The notes under the pieces were generated by a model. That model ran no database searches, had not been told where the DNA came from, and saw nothing but the letters and a program-made list of their open reading frames with translations. This document shows, one piece after another, positions 6,362 to 12,539 of a stretch of DNA of 18,940 nt. Location: contig JALHFZ010000035.1 of NCBI GenBank assembly GCA_022837505.1, forward strand, positions 1 to 18,940, in the 5' to 3' direction. The first letter of the stretch is position 1. Every line of letters begins with the position of its first letter. The DNA is from Synergistaceae bacterium. GTDB taxonomy: Bacteria; Synergistota; Synergistia; Synergistales; Aminobacteriaceae. Position numbers and translations under genes: made by a program.

Positions 6362-8383
6362 ATGGCTTTGAAAAAAACGCCCCCCCCGAGAAAGCAAAGC
6401 CCCATGCCGTCAAGAGTACCTCCCCGCACCACCTGGATCGTCTTTCTGGTGATTCTGCTTCTGAACTTCTGGCTCGTAAGACTGCTGCTGCCTGGAGCCG
6501 AGGAGCCCGTAACAGTCCCCTATACCCTCTTTAAGCAGGAGGTGGGAAGGGGCAACGTGAGAGTTATCTTCAGCCGGGGGGAGACCATTATGGGGCGGTT
6601 CAAGACACCTGTAAGCTTCCCTGCGGACGGAGAGAACTACGCCCGTCCTGGAGGGACGGCGGGTTCATCCTCTCCCGAGGGGGCCGCTGTCGTAGATGCC
6701 TTCACGACGACCCTCCCGTCCTTTCTTGACTCTGGTCTCGAGGAGTTCCTCATATCTCACGGCGTTGTCATCAGCGCGAAGCCGATTCAGGAAGAACGGG
6801 GCCCCATAGCCACGATACTCTACAGCTTCGGCCCGGGAATTCTCCTTATTGCCTTTTACATCTGGTTCTTCCGCCGGGCCGCGGGAGGGGGAGGAGGTAT
6901 GGGAGGCGGACTGATGGGGATCGGCAAGAGCAAGGCCCGCCGATATGATCAGGAGGCCGGGCCGAAAGTCACCTTCGAAGATGTGGCTGGAATTGATGAG
7001 GCAGAGAACGAGCTTGTGGAGATCGTTGACTTTCTGAAGGATCCGAAAAAATATACCCGTTTGGGAGGAACCGCACCTAAGGGAGTCCTTCTCATAGGCG
7101 CTCCGGGAACGGGAAAAACTCTGCTGGCAAAGGCCGTAGCCGGCGAGGCGGGAGTTCCCTTCTTCTCCATGAGCGCCGCAGAGTTCGTTGAGATGATCGT
7201 CGGCGTGGGGGCGGCAAGGGTTCGCGATCTGTTCAAACAAGCCCGGGAGCACGCTCCGGCCATAATCTTCATCGACGAACTTGACGCCATCGGGCGGGCA
7301 AGGGGGCATGCGGCGATCGGCGGTTCGAGCGAGCAGGAGCAGACCCTGAACCAGATCCTGACGGAAATGGACGGCTTCTCCAGCCGGGAAGGGATCATCG
7401 TGCTGTCGGCAACGAACCAGCCGGAAGTGCTCGATAAGGCTCTCCTTCGCCCCGGCCGGTTTGACCGCAGGGTGGTGGTGAACCTTCCCGACAGAAAGGG
7501 GAGGCAGGCTATTCTCGGAGTTCATACCCGGACAGTTCCCCTGGCTGATGACGTGAGTCTGGATGAGCTTGCCGCGTCGACTCCCGGGTTCTCCGGGGCT
7601 GACCTGAGAAATCTCGTCAATGAAGCTGCGCTGCTCGCCGCAAGAAGGGAGCAGGAGGCAGTTCATCAGAAGGATTTTCTCGACTCCCTGGAGAAGATCG
7701 TCCTCGGACCGGAGCGACCTCTTCTTCTGAGCGGTGCGGACAAAGAGAGAATAGCCTATCATGAAGGAGGACATGCCATCCTGGGCCTCGTGATGCCCGG
7801 TGCGGACCCGGTCAACCGGGTGACGATCGTTCCCCGGGGGCAGGCCCTGGGCGTAACCTACCAGCGGCCGGACAGTGACCGATACCACTACCCTGAAGCC
7901 TATCTCCGGGCACGGATCGTCGGAATGCTGGGCGGCCGGGCGGCGGAGGAGATCGTCTACGGCACAAAGACCACTGGAGCGGAAAGCGACATCGAGCAGG
8001 CTACCGATCTGGCCCGCCGGATGGTGACCCGATGGGGGATGAGTCCGAAGCTCGGTATGGTTCAGCTTGCCCCCCGGGATAATCCCTATCTGGGGAGCAC
8101 CTGGGGAGGAGCGGGGGGAGAAAGACCCTTCAGCGAGGTTACCGCCGAGACCATAGATTCAGAGGTCCTCAAGATCATCCGGGAAAGCCACGAAAAGGCA
8201 ACGGAGCTGCTCACCTTTCACAGAAAAGAGCTTGACATGCTTGCCGAAGCCTTAATGACCCGGGAGACCCTGGACGAAGAGGATATACTCGAGGCCACGG
8301 GGCTGCCCCCGGCCCCCCCTCTCGACACGGGAAAGCTGCCTCTTTTGAACGGGGAGACCGATCAGAACGGTACCCCGTCATAG
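6362..8383 (+). CDS. ftsH: ATP-dependent zinc metalloprotease, FtsH family
   Basis: 673 residues, within family range. FtsH is a membrane-anchored hexameric AAA protease that extracts and degrades damaged membrane and some cytosolic proteins. Two membrane spans (about 24-43 and 148-170) flank a roughly 100-residue extracytoplasmic domain; a Gly-rich linker (174-183) follows. The AAA module has Walker A GAPGTGKT (246-253), Walker B IIFIDE (301-306) and the second region of homology with R363 and R366. The protease part has HEGGH (467-471) and D543 as probable third zinc ligand. Odd: the pore loop reads EMIVGVG, with I279 in place of the conserved Phe, and the usual DEREQT segment reads SEQEQT. 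Weak AAGGA precedes ATG 6362. It may be a second, divergent FtsH paralog (inference). Confidence 0.93.
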   Translation: MALKKTPPPRKQSPMPSRVPPRTTWIVFLVILLLNFWLVRLLLPGAEEPVTVPYTLFKQEVGRGNVRVIFSRGETIMGRFKTPVSFPADGENYARPGGTAGSSSPEGAAVVDAFTTTLPSFLDSGLEEFLISHGVVISAKPIQEERGPIATILYSFGPGILLIAFYIWFFRRAAGGGGGMGGGLMGIGKSKARRYDQEAGPKVTFEDVAGIDEAENELVEIVDFLKDPKKYTRLGGTAPKGVLLIGAPGTGKTLLAKAVAGEAGVPFFSMSAAEFVEMIVGVGAARVRDLFKQAREHAPAIIFIDELDAIGRARGHAAIGGSSEQEQTLNQILTEMDGFSSREGIIVLSATNQPEVLDKALLRPGRFDRRVVVNLPDRKGRQAILGVHTRTVPLADDVSLDELAASTPGFSGADLRNLVNEAALLAARREQEAVHQKDFLDSLEKIVLGPERPLLLSGADKERIAYHEGGHAILGLVMPGADPVNRVTIVPRGQALGVTYQRPDSDRYHYPEAYLRARIVGMLGGRAAEEIVYGTKTTGAESDIEQATDLARRMVTRWGMSPKLGMVQLAPRDNPYLGSTWGGAGGERPFSEVTAETIDSEVLKIIRESHEKATELLTFHRKELDMLAEALMTRETLDEEDILEATGLPPAPPLDTGKLPLLNGETDQNGTPS

Positions 8384-8434
8384 GGGCCTCGGATTGCATA
8401 TTTTTTCTGACTCGCAGGAGTATCGGAGGAAAAC

Positions 8435-8920
8435 ATGAAAGTATGGCCCGGAAAACCCTATCCTCTGGGTGCAGTCTATGACGGAAGCGGAACGAATTTC
8501 TCGATCTTTTCCGAGATCGCCGAGGGGGTAGAGCTTTGCCTCTTCGACGAAGACGGAAGGGAAGATCGGATAGAACTTCCCGAGGTGACTGGGTACTGCA
8601 GCCACGGATATTTTCCCGAGGTAGCCCCCGGCCAGAGATACGAATACCGCGTCAGGAGCCCCTGGGACCCGGCGCAGGGAAGCCGGTGCAACCCCTCCAA
8701 GCTTCTGCTTGACCCCTACGCCAAGGCCATTGACGGTCAGGTGCAGTGGCACGATGCCCTTTTCCCCTATTCCCTTTCAGAGGGGGATGATGTCATGAAC
8801 GAAGAGGACAGCGCTCCCTTTCTGCCGAAATGAGTCGTCCATCAGCCCCATTTCGACTGGAGCGGCGACCGGAGGCTTCAGCTCCCCTGGCATGAGACGA
8901 TCATCTACGAAACCCATGTG
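8435..8920 (+). pseudogene. Glycogen debranching enzyme (GlgX), N-terminal remnant with in-frame stop
   Basis: From ATG 8435, with an intact Shine-Dalgarno GGAGGA (8425-8430), the frame encodes a typical GlgX N-terminus. It begins KVWPGKPYPLGAVYDGSGTN and has the CBM48-type domain and NPSKLLLDPYAKAI. After SAPFLPK a TGA (8831-8833) interrupts. The same frame then continues with GlgX sequence (VVHQPHFDW..., PWHETIIYETHV) to about 8920. No base shift is needed, so this is a nonsense mutation where the family usually has Cys or Ser. The whole catalytic GH13 domain is missing, because the sequence jumps to a TreZ-like segment. The 132-residue product could not be a debranching enzyme. Confidence 0.85.
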
Positions 8921-9270
8921 AGTGGTGGCACGGCGGGCGATGTTTCCTTTCTCGTCCCGGGGGCGGACTATTTGGCCCGCTCCTTTGTCGCCTGCCTTCA
9001 GAACCACGACCAGGTCGGCAACAGGGCGCTGGGGGAAAGGACGGCCCGCCTTCTGAACAAAGGGCAGCTCATGATCGGCGCTGTCCTGGTGCTGACTTCT
9101 CCCTATGTGCCCCTCCTCTTTCAGGGGGAGGAGGGGCTTCCTCTCCCTTTCCTTACTTCAGCGACCATGGCGAACCGGATCTTGCCGAAGGGATACGAAA
9201 GGGAAGGCTCAGGGAATTCACCCCCTTCTTCAGGGAGGGAGAGCCCTTCCCCGATCCCTGCCGGCTCTGA
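8921..9270 (+). pseudogene. Maltooligosyltrehalose trehalohydrolase (TreZ), C-terminal remnant with frameshift
   Basis: Directly in frame after the GlgX fragment comes sequence typical of the end of the TreZ catalytic domain: LQNHDQVGNRALGERTARLL, then SPYVPLLFQGEE. TreZ releases trehalose from maltooligosyltrehalose. A one-base loss in the G run at 9133-9136 breaks the frame. Adding one G restores family sequence in the +1 frame (ASSPFPYFSDHGEPDLAEGI, then REFTPFFREGEPFPDP) until TGA 9268-9270. The N-terminal two thirds of TreZ and its last portion are absent. The left junction lies somewhere in 8921-8960. Homology is by recognition of family motifs, not by search. Confidence 0.8.
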
Positions 9271-9472
9271 CGGGAAGTGGGAAAATCGCCGGGCGGACGA
9301 CGAAAGGGCCTCGAGTCTTCACCCGACCCAGAAGGAGGCCGCTGATTCCGCCAGGAAAATGCTCAGGAACCAGGGAGGTGGAGAGTTGACGGTGAAAGGC
9401 CTTGACGGAAAAATTGTCAGCAAGGACACAATACCCCCCCGGAAACAACCCCTACCCTCCTCGGGATACGGA
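9254..9472 (+). pseudogene. DUF2188 protein, C-terminal remnant
   Basis: In the same frame as the GlgX fragment, 9254 onward reads IPAGSDGKWENRRADDERAS, then HPTQKEAADSARKMLRNQGG and GELTVKGLDGKIVSKDTI. This matches the small DUF2188 family (about 70 residues; function unknown), which typically has HPTQKEAIEAARE, NQGG-ELVIHGRDGRI and a C-terminal proline-rich end. It has no start codon of its own: it begins where the TreZ FPDP codons overlap it in another frame. After the family end near 9472 the frame runs on with unrelated sequence to TAA 9584-9586. Probably a deletion-fused fragment rather than a working gene, though an unseen start cannot be excluded. Confidence 0.7.
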
Positions 9473-9559
9473 ACATTAGAACGGCAGAAAGAGGAGGGTG
9501 AGGACACAGACCAGTCCGGCGTAAACTTTCTTATTATTACTCTTTTTGAAAAACACCTC

Positions 9560-9587
9560 TTGCGGAAAGATATAAAAATGGTATAAT
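9560..9587 (+). promoter_or_regulatory. Extended -10 promoter downstream of the pseudogene block
   Basis: TTGCGG (9560-9565), a 16-nt spacer and TATAAT (9582-9587), with TG at 9579-9580 making an extended -10 (TGGTATAAT). A start near 9594 is expected. It overlaps the end of the decayed frame and reads toward the structured RNA and small ORF. Confidence 0.7.
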
Positions 9588-9593
9588 ACTTTA

Positions 9594-9690
9594 TTGAGGT
9601 AAGAAAGACCTGCCCGGCAGGTTCTTCAGGGCAGATGAGATTGTCAGTTTCCAGGCCGCACTGGATTCCCAGACAGAGCGGCCTGTTTTT
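9594..9690 (+). ncRNA. Putative small structured RNA or leader (about 97 nt)
   Basis: Between the promoter and a terminator-like hairpin lie structured bases. ACCTGC (9608-9613) pairs with GCAGGT (9617-9622). CTGCCC (9610-9615) could pair instead with GGGCAG (9629-9634), a mutually exclusive choice. The RNA would end at 9652-9690. The GTTCTTCAGGGCAG stretch faintly recalls an FMN riboswitch start, but the rest does not fit. I do not recognise the family; it could be a free small RNA or an attenuating leader of the 50-residue ORF downstream. The stretch from the DUF2188 end (9472) to 9790 holds only this RNA and its promoter. Confidence 0.45.
9652..9690 (+). terminator. Terminator-like hairpin with nested stem
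   Basis: The outer stem CAGGCCGC (9652-9659) / GCGGCCTG (9678-9685) encloses a second stem CTGG/CCAG (9661-9664/9669-9672). It is followed by TTTTTATT. Rho-independent terminator geometry. Confidence 0.75.
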
Positions 9691-9789
9691 ATTGGGATGC
9701 CCATACTTCCCTGCAAAGCGGCTGTAACCGATACACCCCTTTGGAGCATCTCAGATCATCGGAATATCACTAGAAAGAAGGTACCAGAA

Positions 9790-9942
9790 ATGTTCAAAAA
9801 ACTCGTCTATATGAGCGGAAACCCCTACTGGCTCCTTCCTGAGGGAACTTTTCAGGAAGTGGAGCGGAAGGATGGCAGGATCGTTGATCCTGTTCTTTTC
9901 CGCCGGCGCAATGAGCAGTGGAACACTACCCTGTCCAGGTAG
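9790..9942 (+). CDS. Small hypothetical protein, 50 residues
   Basis: ATG 9790 is preceded by AGAAGGT (9776-9782), a fair Shine-Dalgarno. The product is soluble and charged, beginning MFKKLVYMSGNPYWLLPEGT and ending FRRRNEQWNTTLSR; no cysteines, signal peptide or membrane span. A longer frame back to 9697 exists, but its added sequence has no coding character and runs into the terminator. It lies 100 nt beyond a small RNA/terminator and 36 nt before a bidirectional terminator, so it is a stand-alone unit. I do not recognise a family. Conservation would be needed to prove it is translated. Confidence 0.5.
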   Translation: MFKKLVYMSGNPYWLLPEGTFQEVERKDGRIVDPVLFRRRNEQWNTTLSR

Positions 9943-9978
9943 TACAGGAAGGATGTTCAGCCTCCGGGCTGACTTCGG

Positions 9979-10027
9979 AAATCAAAAGGGCTTTTTCTCC
10001 CTGAGGGAGAAAAAGCCCTTTTGATTT
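9979..10027. terminator. 49-nt palindrome, bidirectional terminator
   Basis: A 24-nt arm (9979-10002) and its exact reverse complement (10004-10027) around a single central G. The arms contain AAAAGGGCTTTTTCTCCC, so both strands give a GC-containing stem ended by a T-rich tail. It separates the small ORF (plus strand) from the convergent MarR-GNAT gene, whose stop codon is only 9 nt away. Confidence 0.9.
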
Positions 10028-10035
10028 GGCCGTCT

Positions 10036-10974
10036 TCAGGCCTCTTCGTCAGGATCGACGAGAAGGATATCCCACCGTTCCTCCACGATCTTCTGCCCCC
10101 ATCGCGTATGTTTGACTTCTTCAGTTGGGGAGAATCCGTAGAGTTCATAGAGATGCCGGGCAGTACGGAGGGATGAAAAGGTCCACAGGAAGACCCTGTG
10201 GTAAAGATTGGTCCGGCTGAATTCCATGGCCTTGTCCATAAGCATTTTTCCGATGCCGAGCTTTCGAAATTCGTTATTCACCAGAAGCCAGCGAAGCTGG
10301 GCTGTTTTCTCGTCAAACCGGTCGATGGCCACAGACCCGACGATTCTTCCGTTGTGTTCGGCAATCCACATCTGGGCCCGCCCTGCATCCCTGTTCTTCA
10401 GAAATTTCGTGATTCCGTCGAAAAGGTAGTGTTCAAAGGTCTTGTCAAGGCCGTATTCTTTTTCGTAGAGCTCCATATGGCGCGCGGCCACCTCTCCCGC
10501 CTCCCCCGGTCTTGCGGGCCGGACGATGACGTCCTTTGAAGAGCCGGAGAGAACTGTCTCGATGGTGGACATGCAGTTGAGCAGAAGGGTCATGTCGATT
10601 CCCGGAAGGGACTCGACGAGCTCGGAAGTCCTTTGATCCGAGGCCTTTTCGAGGGCCGTGAGGACATGCTCTCCCCTCGGGGTGAGCTTCAGCAGATAGG
10701 CCCTCCCGTCGAGGGCTGACCGCTCTTTCGTCAGAAGCTCGTCATGCTCGAATCTCCGGATAATTCTGCTCAGATATCCGGGGTCAAGCTCAAGCTCTAC
10801 ATTGATCTCGCTTGCCGTAGGATTTTCGGTGTGTTTTATTTCGTAGAGAACCCGGGCTTCGGCCAGAGAAAAGGGGCTGTTCAGCACTGACTGATTCACC
10901 GCACCGATGATCCTCGTATAAAATCTGTTGAAATTCCTTATTTTTTTTGTTATCGTTTCAAATGTCATGTCCAT
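10036..10974 (-). CDS. MarR-type regulator fused to a GNAT acetyltransferase
   Basis: 312 residues in two modules. Residues 1-145 form a MarR winged helix-turn-helix, with the DNA-reading helix near 64-78 (DPGYLSRIIRRFEHD) and the wing around DGRAYLLKLTPRG. Residues 148-308 are a GNAT N-acetyltransferase domain with acetyl-CoA motif RKLGIG (237-242) and HLYELYGF near the end. This fused architecture is known in bacteria; substrates and targets are mostly undefined. The start is ATG 10974 with Shine-Dalgarno AAAGGAGG 8 nt upstream; a second in-frame ATG two codons on is a possible alternative. It is a single-gene unit with a strong promoter containing a dyad, and its 3' end faces a bidirectional terminator. 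Confidence 0.93.
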   Translation of the reverse strand: MDMTFETITKKIRNFNRFYTRIIGAVNQSVLNSPFSLAEARVLYEIKHTENPTASEINVELELDPGYLSRIIRRFEHDELLTKERSALDGRAYLLKLTPRGEHVLTALEKASDQRTSELVESLPGIDMTLLLNCMSTIETVLSGSSKDVIVRPARPGEAGEVAARHMELYEKEYGLDKTFEHYLFDGITKFLKNRDAGRAQMWIAEHNGRIVGSVAIDRFDEKTAQLRWLLVNNEFRKLGIGKMLMDKAMEFSRTNLYHRVFLWTFSSLRTARHLYELYGFSPTEEVKHTRWGQKIVEERWDILLVDPDEEA

Positions 10975-11006
10975 ACTTATCGGCCTCCTTTGTACTCCTG
11001 CTGACT

Positions 11007-11035
11007 ATACTATTCCGACATCTTGCTATTGTCAA
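11007..11035 (-). promoter_or_regulatory. Promoter of the MarR-GNAT gene with possible operator
   Basis: On the minus strand a perfect TTGACA (11035-11030) is followed by 17 nt and TAGTAT (11012-11007). The element is flanked by inverted ATACT/AGTAT, with an offset GACA/TGTC pair inside. This gives a dyad covering both promoter boxes, as expected for MarR-type autoregulation (inference). The AT-rich stretch 11041-11130 beyond it holds no gene and no clear terminator. Confidence 0.75.
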
Positions 11036-11130
11036 GTATGAAAAGCCTCTTTGTAAAATTCATCTTCTCCAAATTTCATTTTACCATCCCTGTATGGAAA
11101 TAAAAACCATGTTCCATAATTAAAAGGAAT

Positions 11131-12423
11131 TTATTTTCCCTGATTTGCTTTATTTATCTTCGTCCGGTCCTTCAGAAACTGCACTTCCTCCGGAGAGAGA
11201 TTGCCCGAAATATAGGAGGAGTAGGCGGTTTTATTCCCCAGCAGGGGCTCAGTTCTCAGGGCGGGGAGGGCGGCCGCCGCCTCCTCAAAGGAGAGGGTTC
11301 CGGGCACGGGGGAAAATACCGCCAGCTTCGGCCTTCCCCCCGCTTCGATCACGAAGTCGATCGTCTCCGCCACGGAGGAGGCCTTCTGACCGGGGAGCCC
11401 CGCAAGAATGTAGGTTTCAATCCGGCTGCTGTCGAATCCCGCTCTTTTGAGGCACTCGAGGGCCCGGAGAAATTCATCGGCTGTGGCCTTGAAGGAGCTT
11501 CTGCCGAGAAGAGAGGGATCGATGCTTTCCAAGCTGAGGCGAAGCGTCTGAAATCCGGTGCGCATAAGGACATTTGCGCACTCTTGGTCGATTTCCCGAA
11601 CAGAAAGTCCGTTCGGGGTATGCCACGCGAGATCGGGGAACTCCTTTTTCAGCATCTTGCAGAGGGGGTAGAATCGTTCTTTTTTCCGGTAGAGCAGTGC
11701 GTCATCGTAAAACACCCCGTTTTGTATTCTGCCGCATTTCATCTGAAGGCGCAGGTCCTGCAGCACCTCGTTCAGGGGTCTTTGCCGAAAGACGGGGAAA
11801 AGACTTTTCGAGGCGCAGTAGTCGCAGTGAAGTGGACAGCCTGTAGAAGAAAGGAGAAGGGCGTACCCCGGGTCGGAGTAGAGGTCCAGAGCGGGCGCAG
11901 TAAAGTCAAAGTCGAGAGGTTCAGTCTGTATGAAGTCCGCTCCCGAAAGAAGGGCATGCCCAGGGCAGAGGCGGGCATAGGTACCCCCCAGAATAACCGG
12001 CACGGCGGGAAAAACCTGGCGCAGAAGCTCGATGGTCCGGAAGACCCCTTCGTACCAGTAGGTCATCCCCGATGTGACCAGGATATAGTCAGGGGTCTCC
12101 TGCCCACGCAGCCTGCGGAGAAAGGCCTCGTCGTTCAGGCCGAAGTGATGATACCGCCTCGGTATGTTTCGGAAAGGGGCAGGTTTTTTTATTTCTCCTT
12201 TGCAAATTCTGCTTCTTCCCCAGGGGAGAGGGCCCTCCGCCCCCTCGGCGATGCAGTCGATGAGGGAAACGGAATTTCCCCGTCTGCGGAGAAAGTCAAG
12301 GAGAAAAAGCAGCCCCAGGGGTTTGGCCCACAGGTCGAAAAAGGTAAAGTCAAAAACCGGAGGGTTGATCCCCAAAATAGAAGCCCCGTGGAGATTTTTC
12401 AAAAAACGTGACATATCCGCCAT
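11131..12423 (-). CDS. B12-binding domain radical SAM protein
   Basis: 430 residues from ATG 12423, chosen because GGAAGGA stands 8-14 nt upstream; a longer frame from 12492 has no such site and its extra residues overlap the facing promoter. The N-terminal half has a cobalamin-binding-like Rossmann layout (INPP near residue 19, LGLLFLLDFLRRRGNSVSL, ILGGTYA). The radical SAM core carries the [4Fe-4S] motif C196-x3-C200-x2-C203 (STGCPLHCDYCASK), then LSLESID and an AGLPGQ segment. Such proteins perform methylations and other radical reactions, but the substrate cannot be told here. It is a lone gene, divergent from the histidine kinase gene across a 116-nt gap. Confidence 0.88.
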   Translation of the reverse strand: MADMSRFLKNLHGASILGINPPVFDFTFFDLWAKPLGLLFLLDFLRRRGNSVSLIDCIAEGAEGPLPWGRSRICKGEIKKPAPFRNIPRRYHHFGLNDEAFLRRLRGQETPDYILVTSGMTYWYEGVFRTIELLRQVFPAVPVILGGTYARLCPGHALLSGADFIQTEPLDFDFTAPALDLYSDPGYALLLSSTGCPLHCDYCASKSLFPVFRQRPLNEVLQDLRLQMKCGRIQNGVFYDDALLYRKKERFYPLCKMLKKEFPDLAWHTPNGLSVREIDQECANVLMRTGFQTLRLSLESIDPSLLGRSSFKATADEFLRALECLKRAGFDSSRIETYILAGLPGQKASSVAETIDFVIEAGGRPKLAVFSPVPGTLSFEEAAAALPALRTEPLLGNKTAYSSYISGNLSPEEVQFLKDRTKINKANQGK

Positions 12424-12446
12424 GGCATTTCTTCCTTCCCGGTGAT

Positions 12447-12476
12447 TTGTGCAAAAAAGTATTTCTTCGGTATAAT
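12447..12476 (+). promoter_or_regulatory. Promoter of the histidine kinase operon
   Basis: TTGTGC (12447-12452), an 18-nt spacer and a perfect TATAAT (12471-12476). The -10 sits inside a near-palindrome GGTATAATACC, so a TATTAT also reads on the opposite strand toward the radical SAM gene. No good -35 supports that second direction. Confidence 0.55.
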
Positions 12477-12539
12477 ACCAAATACCGGGCATAAAGAGAG
12501 GAAGGGGTCATATTGTCCGGGCGTGGGGAGGGTCGAACC

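Noticed and set aside
6665..7888. Long minus-strand open frame (about 407 codons) inside ftsH
   Set aside because: It lies fully antisense to a clear FtsH coding sequence and its translation is compositionally random with no family motif; it is a by-product of GC-rich codon use.
8831..8833. In-frame TGA in glgX as a selenocysteine codon
   Set aside because: GlgX has no known selenocysteine, no convincing SECIS hairpin follows, and the gene is also missing its catalytic domain and shows a later frameshift, so decay is simpler.
9620..9650. FMN riboswitch, suggested by TTCTTCAGGGCAG
   Set aside because: The remaining conserved FMN-element blocks are absent and the space before the terminator is too short for the aptamer.
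11584..12411. Plus-strand open frame of about 275 codons opposite the radical SAM gene
   Set aside because: The radical SAM frame has diagnostic motifs and a ribosome-binding site; the opposing frame has neither.
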